Source: DATJPR01 sp963843525 (GTDB taxonomy: Bacteria; Bacteroidota; Ignavibacteria; UBA10030; UBA6906). Taken from it: 64,000 nt of DNA. The DNA lies in NCBI GenBank assembly GCA_963843525.1, contig CAWJKM010000007.1:806001-870000 (forward strand), in the 5' to 3' direction. The notes beneath the pieces are model-generated. The model saw only the letters and a program-made list of their open reading frames with translations, ran no database searches and was not told the origin of the DNA. Position numbers and translations under genes: made by a program. Positions 55,735-64,000 of the stretch are shown here, piece by piece (the stretch's first letter is position 1; each line of letters starts with the position of its first letter).

Positions 55735-57347
55735 ATGACCTTCCCAATACGATGGATGAGGTTTGCGGGCGTTGCCCTCCTCTCTCTGCTGCTGAACGCG
55801 TACGGATACGGCCGGCAAGGCGGCCGTGAGAGCCAGGCTGTTATCCCCGTCGCCGATACGTCCGTGACTCACAGGATTGTTGCCCGGGTGGGCCCGATCA
55901 ACATTACGGCAGGCGAATTTCTTCTTGCCTACGATTTCGGACCGGCGTTCGTCAAGAGGGAAAAGGACTCAAAGCGCAAATTCCTCGGCTACATGATCGA
56001 CGAGAAGCTGCTCGCGCTCGATGCTGCAGAACGGGGCGAGCGGACGAACCCCTCGGTCGTCAGGTCCGTGAACGAAATCGTCCATGACCTTGCGACCGAA
56101 GAGCTGTATCGCGACGATGTGCTCTCGAAGGTCCACCTCAGCGAAGATGAACTCCAGGACGGAGTTGCCGCCCAACGCGTCCATTATGCACTCCAGTGGA
56201 TTTACTCGCCGACCCGTGAAGGAATCGAGCAGTACCGGCGGGCACTGGATACGCTGGTGCCCTTCGACACGCTTTTCCGGGCGTCGCTCGGCGATTCGGT
56301 GACCCCTGATCTGCGGTCATGGGAAACCACCCGTTTCAAAGTCAGAACCACCCGCCCGGAAATTGCCGCCGTGGCGGACACGTTGAAAGTGGGGAAATTC
56401 TTCGGCGCCGGTGGAGGGGCCGGACGGATGGTATCTGCTGTACCTGAAGAATATGACCTTTGATGCCGTCACGACGACATCGGAAGCGGAACAACAGCTT
56501 CACGATGCCCGGGAGGTTCTGACACAACAGAAGGCCGATAGCCTCTCCGATCTCTACGTCGACCGGCTCATGCGGAGTCACGCGCCGGTCATCCAGCGGG
56601 AGACGTTGGACCTCTTGAGCTGCATCCTGGCGCAAACATGGCTGCCCGGGAATCTCCGGTCGTCGCTCTCTGTCGACATTGTCGGTCGACCATGAAATCG
56701 CTCTCGCTGCAGCATCTGACCCGGGCAGGTTTGGCAACAAGCCTCTGGTGAAAATGAATGACCGTGTGGTGGCGATGAAGAGGTTTCTTGAGTGGTACGA
56801 CGCCCGGTCCACCATTCTGCGGCTGCGTGCGACCTCCGTGCATGCCTTTCAACTCTCACTCGAGCAACTGGTGTGGAGGATGGTGAGGGACGGTCTTCTT
56901 GTCGATCGCGCTTTCCAGCGGAAACTGCAAAATCGCGAGAGCGTCCGGACGCAAAGGGCCTGGTGGGAAGACAAGGTCCTCTTTGCTATGGAAAAGCGAA
57001 AGTTCGAATCATCCATTCCAATGTCCGATGCCGCTCTGAAGGCCTACTATTCTGCACATCGACGGAGATACACCGGCGAGCACGGTGACACCCTCGCTTT
57101 CGCTGCTGCGAGAAACGATGTCACGCGGGACTATGTCTCTCAAGAAATGACGAAGCTCCTCTTCCATCGTCTGGTCGCCCTCCGTCGAAAATACCCTGTC
57201 AGGATCGAAGAACAGATCCTGGCCTCCCTCCCCGTGGATAGCGAAAACGATCGCCGGGCGATTGACGTGTATGTGGCAAAGAAGGGAGGTACGTTTCCCC
57301 ATCCTGCATTTCCCACGATTGACTATGACTGGCAGACCTGGGAATAG
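55735..57347 (+). CDS. SurA-like peptidyl-prolyl isomerase/foldase (two frame breaks)
   Basis: An exported foldase-like protein of about 536 aa once two breaks are repaired. ATG 55735 (AAGG upstream) starts a signal peptide; VARVGPINITAGEFLLAYDFGP....KRKFLGYMIDEKLLALDAAERG is the SurA N-terminal domain pattern, and the region to TLKVGKFSAPVEGPDGWYLLYLKN resembles a parvulin domain. First break at about 56401: an extra T in TTCTTCGGCG; removing it gives KFSAPVEGPDGW. Second near 56687: one extra base; afterwards DHEIALAAASDPGRF continues to 57347. The C-terminal half is helical and shows no domain that I recognise. It should assist outer-membrane protein folding; the locus context suggests a dedicated helper. 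Confidence 0.78.
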
Positions 57348-58644
57348 CCTCCTGGTCATGGTGTTCGGAGTGTTGATTGCGCTCGCCGGATGCGGCAATC
57401 ATGGAGAGACCGGAGGTTCATCCTCCGGTCCTGTGCGTTTGACCTATTGGCCTGCGCCGAACGCGCAGGAAGTTCAACTCGCCGACAGCATGGTCCGGGA
57501 ATGGAATGCGTCGCATCCGGACATCCAGGTCGACATGCAACCCATACCGGTCAGCCAGTCGACGGAAGAAGTCCTTCTCGCGGCCATTGCCGGGAAGACC
57601 ACACCTGATATCTGCTCGAACATCAATCCGATAGCGCTGCGCGATTATATCTCGTCGCACGGATTACTGGCTCTCGACCAGTTCCCCGATTTTGATTCGA
57701 TCGTTGCGGGCCGGGTCCCCCGGTCACTCCTGGAGTCGTTCCGTACCCCCGACGGGCACTACTATCAGGTCCCATGGAAATCGAACCCCGTCATGATGTA
57801 CTATAACCTGCAACTCCTCAGAGATGCAGGGCTCAGGTCGATCCCGCGTACCTACAGTGAATACTTTGCAATGGGCGACAGCGTTTTGAAGAACCTGAAT
57901 CATGGCGGGGAGATACAAATCTGGACCGGAGAACGAGACATCCGGCCGATATGGTGGCAACGGATGTTCGATTTCTACCCCTTTTATCTGGCCGCGTCAG
58001 AGGGAAGACCGCTCTTCAACGGCGACACAGTCGCATTCGGGAATTTCTATTCGCAGGAGGTCTTTGCATTTTTCCAGCGCTGCTATGCACGGCGCTACTA
58101 TCCCCGTACTTCCTTCTATCAAAGCGTTGACCCCTTTCTGCTGGGGAAAAAGGTTTCGCACATTTCAGGGCCATGGCAGGTCGCTGCCATCAGGAAATTT
58201 GCACCGACCATGGAATACGGCGTGGCTCCTCTCCCCGTACCTGATGGACAGGAGGGACCTGTGTATACGTTCGGCGATTTCAAGAATATCGGCATCTTCA
58301 CCACCACACAGCATCCGCGGGAAGCGTGGGAGTTCGTGAAGTTCATGCTCAGCGTCCGGTATGATCGCCTGCTCCTCGAAATCTGCGATCAAATCCCCGT
58401 CCGCGGAGACCTGCTGACCAATCCTGAATTTTCCGGGTATTTCCGGAAAAACCCCATGCTCCTGAAGTTCGCCGAAGAAGTGCCCTATACGCGGGGAATG
58501 GACTCGGCCCCGGACATGAAGGAGATCTTCGACGGAATCTCCCAGGAGTTCGAGATGTGCGCAGTGTATGGGACGAAGACCCCGGCAAGTGCGGTGAACG
58601 ACGCCGTGGCCCGTGCCCGCATGATCCTGGAATGGAATCAATGA
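57325..58644 (+). CDS. Sugar ABC transporter substrate-binding lipoprotein
   Basis: A 439-aa extracytoplasmic solute-binding protein of the MalE/UgpB-type family. The signal ends in LIALAGC (Cys23), a good lipobox. The mature part has the usual VRLTYWPAPNAQEVQLADSMVREWNASHPDIQV start, TTPDICSNINPIALRDYI, and GPWQVAAIRKFAPTMEYGVAPLPVPDGQEGPVYTFGDFKNIGIFTTTQHPREAWEFVKFM, the C-terminal landmark. Two permease genes follow, so it delivers a sugar or oligosaccharide to them. It overlaps the foldase by 23 bp at its start; the ATG at 57358 is an alternative start. In Gram-negatives this would be anchored at the inner membrane. Confidence 0.92.
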   Translation: MTGRPGNSLLVMVFGVLIALAGCGNHGETGGSSSGPVRLTYWPAPNAQEVQLADSMVREWNASHPDIQVDMQPIPVSQSTEEVLLAAIAGKTTPDICSNINPIALRDYISSHGLLALDQFPDFDSIVAGRVPRSLLESFRTPDGHYYQVPWKSNPVMMYYNLQLLRDAGLRSIPRTYSEYFAMGDSVLKNLNHGGEIQIWTGERDIRPIWWQRMFDFYPFYLAASEGRPLFNGDTVAFGNFYSQEVFAFFQRCYARRYYPRTSFYQSVDPFLLGKKVSHISGPWQVAAIRKFAPTMEYGVAPLPVPDGQEGPVYTFGDFKNIGIFTTTQHPREAWEFVKFMLSVRYDRLLLEICDQIPVRGDLLTNPEFSGYFRKNPMLLKFAEEVPYTRGMDSAPDMKEIFDGISQEFEMCAVYGTKTPASAVNDAVARARMILEWNQ

Positions 58645-59531
58645 AACGCCGACAGGGGTTCTTCCTCAAGCTGGGCAAAAGCGATTCCAACGGCTTCATG
58701 TTCTCCCTCCCGTATGTCATCTTCTTCGCCGCCTTTGTTGCGTATCCCTTGATATTCTCCATCGTCCTGATGTTCCATCGCTGGAACCTTGTGACGCCGA
58801 TGCAGTGGATCGGCATGAAGAACTTCGTGCGGCTGTTCGAAGATCCGCTGTTCTACAAATCGCTCACCAACACGCTCTTCTTCCTGGTCATCCATATCCC
58901 ACTGCAAATATGTGTTGCCCTGGGCTTTGCCCTGTTGCTCAATCAACGGATCGTGGGACGGGGACTTTTCCGTGGGATCTATTTTCTTCCGGTCGTCGTC
59001 TCCGGGGTTGCGGTGACCATCCTCTGGCAGCAGCTCTTCTCGTACGATTACGGAGTGCTGAACGGCCTCCTGCAGGCTGTCGGCATCGGTCCGGTCCCGT
59101 GGCTGGTCAGCGCCAACTTCGCGATGCCGTCGATCGCGCTGATGGCGACCTGGAAAAACGTCGGGATCTACGTCGTCCTCTTCCTCGCCGGGCTCCAGAA
59201 CATTCCCCACGAGCTCTATGAGGCGGCCAGTATCGACGGCGCGCGGCCGATCAGGCAGTTCTTCTCCATCACGCTCCCGATGCTGAACCCGACGATCATC
59301 GTGATTGTCGTCCTTTCCACGATCGGCGGATTCTCCCTGTTCATCGAGCCTTACGTTCTGACGGGTGGCGGGCCGATGCAAAGCACACTCTCGGGGATGC
59401 TGTACATCTACAACCAGGCATTCTATTTCGGTCATATGGGATATGCCGCGACACTGGGATTTGTGTATGCGTTCGTGATTTTCGGTGTGGTGATGATTCA
59501 GAAGAAAGTCATTGAACGGGAGACGGCATGA
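58641..59531 (+). CDS. Sugar ABC transporter permease, MalF type
   Basis: A 296-aa inner-membrane permease with six helices. The EAA loop, where the ATPase docks, is YEAASIDGARPIRQFFSITLPMLNP. The N-terminal LPYVIFFAAFVAYPLIFSIVLMFHRWNL and NTLFFLVIHIPLQICVALGFALLLNQ are typical of MalF-type permeases without the long periplasmic loop. ATG 58641 overlaps the stop of the binding-protein gene (ATGA). Its stop overlaps the MalG-type gene in the same way. Confidence 0.95.
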   Translation: MKRRQGFFLKLGKSDSNGFMFSLPYVIFFAAFVAYPLIFSIVLMFHRWNLVTPMQWIGMKNFVRLFEDPLFYKSLTNTLFFLVIHIPLQICVALGFALLLNQRIVGRGLFRGIYFLPVVVSGVAVTILWQQLFSYDYGVLNGLLQAVGIGPVPWLVSANFAMPSIALMATWKNVGIYVVLFLAGLQNIPHELYEAASIDGARPIRQFFSITLPMLNPTIIVIVVLSTIGGFSLFIEPYVLTGGGPMQSTLSGMLYIYNQAFYFGHMGYAATLGFVYAFVIFGVVMIQKKVIERETA

Positions 59532-60337
59532 AACGACTGGTGGCATACCTTTTTCTCATTGTCGGTGCCGTTGTTTTTGCGTACCCCTTCCTCTGGATGT
59601 TCGCGGCGTCACTCAAGCCCGAGGCGGCGATCAACGGGCCGGGACTCTGGTCTCCGGAATTCAGTTTCGTGAACTACGAAAAAGTCTTCCTGAAAATCCC
59701 GATCGCACGGGCATTCCTGAACAGCCTGATTGTCTCCCTCTCGTCCACGCTCTCCGTGGTGGTGTTCGGATCGATGGTGGGATACGCCCTCTCCCGACTC
59801 GAATTTGTCGGCCGGCAAACGCTCTACGTACTGATTCTTTTTACGATGATGATCCCGTTTCAGATCGTCCTTATTCCCCAGTACATCCTCATGGTGAAGC
59901 TGGGGTGGACCGACACCTACCTGTCGCTGATCGCCCCGACAATGATGAGCGCATTCGGCATCATACTGTTCCGGCAGTTCTTTGCGTCGATTCCGCAGGC
60001 GCTTATTGATGCGGCCCGCATCGACGGCTGTACCGAACTGATGATCCTGTTCCGGATCATCTGGCCGCTCTCCAAGCCGGTGATTATCACCGTCGCCCTG
60101 CTGACCTTTATGACGAACTGGAACGAGGTGCTCTGGCCGATGATCGTGGTGCGCGACCGCTCCTTGATGACCATGCCCCAGCTCATTGCGCTGTTTTCAA
60201 CAGGCGGAGAAGCAGAATCACAACTCGGCTACCTTCTCGCGGCGGCCACATTCCTGGCGGCTCCCGTCGTCATCGCGTATGCATTTTTCCAGCGCTACTT
60301 TATCGAGAGTATGGCTTCAACCGGCCTGAAAGGGTGA
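59528..60337 (+). CDS. Sugar ABC transporter permease, MalG type
   Basis: A 269-aa permease with six helices, partner of the MalF-type subunit. The EAA loop is IDAARIDGCTELMILFRIIWPLSKP and the N-terminus YLFLIVGAVVFAYPFLWMFAASLKP is the MalG signature; TNWNEVLWPMIVV is another conserved block. Overlaps the upstream permease by 4 bp. No ATP-binding subunit is encoded in the window, so an MsmK/UgpC-type ATPase elsewhere would be shared. Confidence 0.95.
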   Translation: MKRLVAYLFLIVGAVVFAYPFLWMFAASLKPEAAINGPGLWSPEFSFVNYEKVFLKIPIARAFLNSLIVSLSSTLSVVVFGSMVGYALSRLEFVGRQTLYVLILFTMMIPFQIVLIPQYILMVKLGWTDTYLSLIAPTMMSAFGIILFRQFFASIPQALIDAARIDGCTELMILFRIIWPLSKPVIITVALLTFMTNWNEVLWPMIVVRDRSLMTMPQLIALFSTGGEAESQLGYLLAAATFLAAPVVIAYAFFQRYFIESMASTGLKG

Positions 60338-60352
60338 TTCCCAAGAATATCG

Positions 60353-62611
60353 ATGAACACACTTGAATACCGCTATCCCGTTGAGTCGCTCGGCACAGGT
60401 TCGAGTCTGGGCAATCTCCATGCGTTCGCCCGATGCGATGAACGAACCGATCTCCTCGGTCTCTGGATCGCGGCAGACAACCAGTACTACCTCGGAGAAT
60501 GGAACCTCACCTTCGTGGTGGATGGGGTTGCAGCCAAACCGGAACACACGGTATTTCGCCCCGAGAGTCAGACGACGATTTTTCGTGCCGGTGACGTGGT
60601 TATCGAAAAGACGCTGTTCCTACCTCTCTTTCCGGACGGAGAGAAGCAACCGACTGCCGAACGTGCAGTAATTTTCCTTGTCGATATCCGGAACAACGGC
60701 AGACTTCCCGTCGATTTTACGGTACACCATTCCCTGACCTTCCCCGGCCTTGTCACGGAGAAGTTCACAAAACAGCCTGCGGCAGATCAACTGGAGAAGC
60801 GGGTCTCCGTCCGGATTTCCGACGGTCTCTGTGTGGCGACAACAGTCGGCCGGCCGATGGAAGCCAGGGTCTTTGGAGGTGATACCGCATGGAGCGCTAT
60901 TGCTTCCACCGAGACATCTCTTACTGTTTCGTTCGACAACCAAATCCCGGGGGGAACGGACAAGCGGCTAAGTTTCCGGTTCGTCGGATCTCCCCATGGA
61001 GCCGATGAAGCGATCACGGCTTTTTCAATGCTTGCCGACACGGGGAGAATTCTCACAGAGACGAAAGAATGGTTCCGGTCGCTCGTTTCGCGGTCGATCA
61101 TTTCAACCCCCGATCCGGTGATCAATCGCAGCCTTCAGTGGGCGAAAATCAATATGATGAGGGTGTGCCACGAGTACCGGGTTGGAGAGGCATTTACCAA
61201 TGATCCGCCGCAGGATATCGTGGTGATCCGTGACCTTGCGTGGTTTACGCTGGGGATGGATACTCTTTCTCCCGGGCACTCACGGAGGATGCTCGATCTC
61301 GCCTGCAACCTCGGCGCTGTCGAAGGCGGGAAGATGGCCGAGTACTTCCACGCGGATGAAGCGGTCCCGGTACTCCACGATTATCGGTTGAATATCAACG
61401 ACGACACGCCGCTCTTTGTCTGGGCCCTGGCGCACCACGCGTGGGTGACGGGTGATCGGGACTTTTTGAAACGCGCGTATCCTGTCATGGTCCAAGCCTG
61501 TGAATGGATCCTCGGGCAAACGGTGGATGGCCTCGTGCGATGCACCGGGGAAGGGACAAATGTCTGGGGAATTTGCAGCTGGAGGAATATCATCGATGAG
61601 TATGCCCTCGTCGGGGCAGTGACAGAGATTAACGCTGAATGCCTGGCCGCGCTGGAGATGACGGCAGAAGCGGCGCATGTTCTTGGAGATGACGATTCGG
61701 TCAGGAAGTTCTCCGGTGCGGCGCAGACCCTTCGCATGGAGATCAATGCATGCCTGCGGTCCGGTCGCACGGGGCTGTACCTGTTGAATCTCGACAATCA
61801 CGGCGTTGAGCATCACGATGTTACCGGAGACCTGGTGTTTCCCGTCATGCTGGGTGCTGCGGAGGATGGGGTGAAGGAGAGCGTGCTCAAGCGTCTTACC
61901 GGGTCTGATTTCTGGACACCCTACGGCGCCAGAACCGTTCCACCCGGAGAGGCGATCTTCGATCCTGAACGGGGATATCAGCTCGTCGGGGGCGTATGGC
62001 CCAACCTCACCGCCTGGATCGCGTACTCCTTGCGCGCAGAACAGCCGGAGAAAGTCGCCGAAGCGATGCGCAATATCTATCGGATTGTGGAGGAGGACAT
62101 TCCGGTGGATCACGGGTTCGTCGTTCCGGGGGAATTTCCCGAACGGCTCCACGGCACGGACTTCCACAGCAGGGGAATGACTTTGAGTCCCTGGACGCCT
62201 CCGACCTATCACTGGCTTGGCGTCGAGGGATTGCTCGGTCTGCATTGCACTTCGGACGGTGTGGAACTTAATCCTGCACTACCGGAATCGTGGCAATGGA
62301 TAGCCGTGAAAGACCTGCCGCTCCTGGGCTCGACATTGAGCGCCTTTCTTTTTCACGGAACAGTGTATGCGTCGATGAAGGTGAACAGCCGTCTGCCGGT
62401 AGTGGTCGGCAAACGGCTGGAAACTGCAACAGACGTCGGGAATATTATGGTCATCGCGCTTGCGGTGGCAGGCGAGGTGGTTGTGTTCATTTCGGGTTCT
62501 GAAAAGACAGGAGGGATCATCCGGTATGAATGGAACGGCATGTGGAGCGAGCTCCCTTTCGAGATCGGTCGTGCCGGGGCGGAAGTTATCCGGGAGCCTT
62601 ATGGTGTCTGA
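60353..62611 (+). CDS. Six-hairpin glycosidase-like enzyme, glycogen-debranching-like
   Basis: A 752-aa cytoplasmic protein (no signal). The first 240 residues form a beta-sandwich domain (ESLGTGSSLGNLHAFARCDERTDLLGLWIAADNQYYLGEW). The following (alpha/alpha)6-barrel region (about 250-640) has GEAFTNDPPQDIVVIRDLAWFTLGMD, YRLNINDDTPLFVWALAHHAWVTGDRDFLKRAYPVM, VRCTGEGTNVWGICSWRNIIDE and PYGARTVPPGEAIFDPERGYQLVGGVWPNLTAWIAYSLRAE, the pattern of glycogen-debranching and glucosidase-type families. It ends with a beta domain. It follows the permease by 15 bp, so it probably acts on an imported oligosaccharide. The exact linkage is unknown. Confidence 0.82.
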   Translation: MNTLEYRYPVESLGTGSSLGNLHAFARCDERTDLLGLWIAADNQYYLGEWNLTFVVDGVAAKPEHTVFRPESQTTIFRAGDVVIEKTLFLPLFPDGEKQPTAERAVIFLVDIRNNGRLPVDFTVHHSLTFPGLVTEKFTKQPAADQLEKRVSVRISDGLCVATTVGRPMEARVFGGDTAWSAIASTETSLTVSFDNQIPGGTDKRLSFRFVGSPHGADEAITAFSMLADTGRILTETKEWFRSLVSRSIISTPDPVINRSLQWAKINMMRVCHEYRVGEAFTNDPPQDIVVIRDLAWFTLGMDTLSPGHSRRMLDLACNLGAVEGGKMAEYFHADEAVPVLHDYRLNINDDTPLFVWALAHHAWVTGDRDFLKRAYPVMVQACEWILGQTVDGLVRCTGEGTNVWGICSWRNIIDEYALVGAVTEINAECLAALEMTAEAAHVLGDDDSVRKFSGAAQTLRMEINACLRSGRTGLYLLNLDNHGVEHHDVTGDLVFPVMLGAAEDGVKESVLKRLTGSDFWTPYGARTVPPGEAIFDPERGYQLVGGVWPNLTAWIAYSLRAEQPEKVAEAMRNIYRIVEEDIPVDHGFVVPGEFPERLHGTDFHSRGMTLSPWTPPTYHWLGVEGLLGLHCTSDGVELNPALPESWQWIAVKDLPLLGSTLSAFLFHGTVYASMKVNSRLPVVVGKRLETATDVGNIMVIALAVAGEVVVFISGSEKTGGIIRYEWNGMWSELPFEIGRAGAEVIREPYGV

Positions 62612-64000
62612 TCATTCCGGCGGCAGGGTGACCGGCCGGCGAAAGATGTTTTGGATGTTGTGGGGGATCATGGGTGTTGTTTCCGTTGCAGGGTTCGCCC
62701 AGACATCGGGCGATCCACTGCAGTATCATTTTCCGTTGGGGTATGGCCAGGTCGAGGTGGGGGGGCCGTTCGTCGGAGCTGAATTCCATGACAGCCGTCC
62801 GTTGCCCTCGCGGATCTCATTCTATTCTCCCGTTGCGAACAGCATCGATCTGAGCACCGACTACTGGAAACGTGGTGATTCCCGTCCCATGGCTGTAGGG
62901 CTCTGCATCGATGGTCGTGATCCGCGCTGGATCGGAAGAGATGCATGGGAGTACATTCTCAGCCCCCATCGCGTGAGCTTTCTGCATGCCATGGATAGCG
63001 TGGACTGTTCATTGACCTATGAGTTCGGATTGCACGAACCCATCATGACGTTGCGGATGAGATTCCTGAACACCGGGAAGGCGGAACACCACATTGAGGC
63101 GTACTATCATCTGAAGACGACGCTTCGCACCTGTCAGACGTACGCAAGATTTGACACAGCGTCCATGTTCTACGATGAAAATACCGACGCTGTCATTGCG
63201 CGCTTCCCGCAACCGCAAACGGATGAGGCTGCTGTCTTTATCCAGAACGAGGCGGAGCGCCCAACGGGATGGGCTTTGGATGCGCGTGAATTGGCGATTA
63301 CTGACTCCGGCACTTCACGATGGAGTGGGAAGACCATCCCCCGCGCAACATCGGCGCTCAAGCCCATCCCAGGGTGTGCGGCGTTTACGTACGATCGTGC
63401 CGTCGCCCCGGGGGATTCTCTGGTCGTCGTCCTGGTGATCGGAAGCTGCGAAAACGCCGAGGCTGCCGGGATGGTAAAGCTCATGCCGAAGTTGTGGTCC
63501 GATGACGTCAAGGCCTACGATCGATACGTGAGGGCGCATTCTGTGTTCAGGCCGGTGATTCGCACCGGTGATCCGTGGGTCGACCGTTCCGCCATCTGGG
63601 CCCGGGCAATCCTTGCTTCCAACGCCCACTATCTTGATGGGGAAATTGTCCCCATGCCCTGTCCCGCCGAATACAACTTCTTTTTCACGCACGATATGCT
63701 GCTGACCGACCTTGCGGCGGTGGCCTTCGATCCGCACCGGGTGAAGAAGGATCTTCTGAGCCTTGCATCCCACGCACGTGACAGCGTCATCCCGCACGCA
63801 TACTACTGGCGGGACGACGGATTCAAAACCGAGTACTGTCCCCCTGACGACTGGAACCACCTCTGGTTTGTCCTTGCGGCGGCGACGTACCTGAGACACA
63901 CGATGGACACTACAGTAGTGGAACGTTTGTACCCGCTGCTGACAAAGAGCATGGCTGATGCGCGGCGGCGATTGGGTAAGGATCACCTCATGTATGCGGC
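62601..64000 (+). CDS. Secreted six-hairpin glycosidase-like enzyme, partial at window end
   Basis: The frame is open from ATG 62601 (GGGAG upstream; 11-bp overlap with the preceding stop) to the last base, over 466 codons. An N-terminal membrane-like signal (MFWMLWGIMGVVSVAGFAQTS; alternative ATG 62646) indicates export. A beta-sandwich region (about residues 40-300) leads to an alpha-helical barrel with PCPAEYNFFFTHDMLLTDLAAVAFDPHRVKKDLLSL, VIPHAYYWRDDGFKTEYCPPDDWNHLWFVLAAATYLRHTMD, similar in layout to the cytoplasmic glycosidase upstream. Likely the periplasmic or surface depolymerising enzyme of the locus. The 3' end is missing. Confidence 0.82.
   Translation, partial: MVSDHSGGRVTGRRKMFWMLWGIMGVVSVAGFAQTSGDPLQYHFPLGYGQVEVGGPFVGAEFHDSRPLPSRISFYSPVANSIDLSTDYWKRGDSRPMAVGLCIDGRDPRWIGRDAWEYILSPHRVSFLHAMDSVDCSLTYEFGLHEPIMTLRMRFLNTGKAEHHIEAYYHLKTTLRTCQTYARFDTASMFYDENTDAVIARFPQPQTDEAAVFIQNEAERPTGWALDARELAITDSGTSRWSGKTIPRATSALKPIPGCAAFTYDRAVAPGDSLVVVLVIGSCENAEAAGMVKLMPKLWSDDVKAYDRYVRAHSVFRPVIRTGDPWVDRSAIWARAILASNAHYLDGEIVPMPCPAEYNFFFTHDMLLTDLAAVAFDPHRVKKDLLSLASHARDSVIPHAYYWRDDGFKTEYCPPDDWNHLWFVLAAATYLRHTMDTTVVERLYPLLTKSMADARRRLGKDHLMYA

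Noticed and set aside
57325..60337. A complete ABC importer operon
   Set aside because: Binding protein and two permeases are present, but no Walker-motif ATPase gene is found in the window.

Overview
The window looks like a chromosomal segment (or metagenomic contig) from the Bacteroidota / Ignavibacteriota-Chlorobiota lineage. The main evidence is type IX secretion (T9SS): several large proteins end in a C-terminal sorting domain (CTD) with the YPNPFNP-type motif, and there is a PorU/gingipain-like C25 protein, a PorV/PorQ-like protein and a TonB-dependent receptor. LPS-type glycosyltransferases indicate an outer membrane. DNA is moderately GC-rich. No phage, IS element or CRISPR array is visible.

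Layout. (1) 1-6.0 kb: a tightly overlapping surface-polysaccharide operon (GT4 fragment, flippase, GT4, GT2, GT9 heptosyltransferase, WecG/TagA GT26) that runs into a 1,777-aa C25/PorU-like protein with a CTD (6.0-11.3 kb). (2) 11.4-16.5 kb: aspartate kinase, a LysM lytic transglycosylase (frameshifted), a small lipoprotein and a small membrane protein. (3) 16.46-17.9 kb: a repeat-rich zone with one intact tRNA-Ser(GCU), fragments of the same tRNA interrupted by paired-hairpin inserts, and a GIY-YIG nuclease plus its truncated duplicate. (4) 18-34.6 kb: CTD-bearing surface proteins (CE4 deacetylase-like, CBM/Ig/FG-GAP protein, 11-repeat ASH protein on the minus strand) mixed with small membrane and outer-membrane proteins; long intergenic gaps here carry a dispersed 33-nt motif. 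(5) 35.4-43.4 kb: RsbW-like kinase, STAS protein, ECF sigma factor and a probable anti-sigma factor; then an unusual membrane-anchored protein made of about 50 hexapeptide repeats, an outer-membrane gluzincin-like protein, a PrsW-type protease and a lipoprotein. (6) 43.5-64 kb: a carbohydrate-utilisation locus: LacI regulator with a perfect palindromic operator, a CTD protein with three near-identical 1.1-kb repeats, TonB receptor, large surface protein, PorV-like protein, SurA-like foldase (frameshifted), sugar-binding lipoprotein, two ABC permeases, and two six-hairpin-glycosidase-like enzymes, the last cut by the window end.

How they may work together: regions 1 and 2 make and remodel envelope glycans; the C25/PorU-like protein fits T9SS maturation or anchoring of CTD proteins on surface glycans. 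Region 6 looks like a polysaccharide-utilisation locus that joins a T9SS surface glycan binder and TonB import to a cytoplasmic-membrane ABC importer; no SusD and no ABC ATPase is encoded here. Several genes need a 1-base insertion removed to restore their frame, which suggests residual sequencing error rather than decay.
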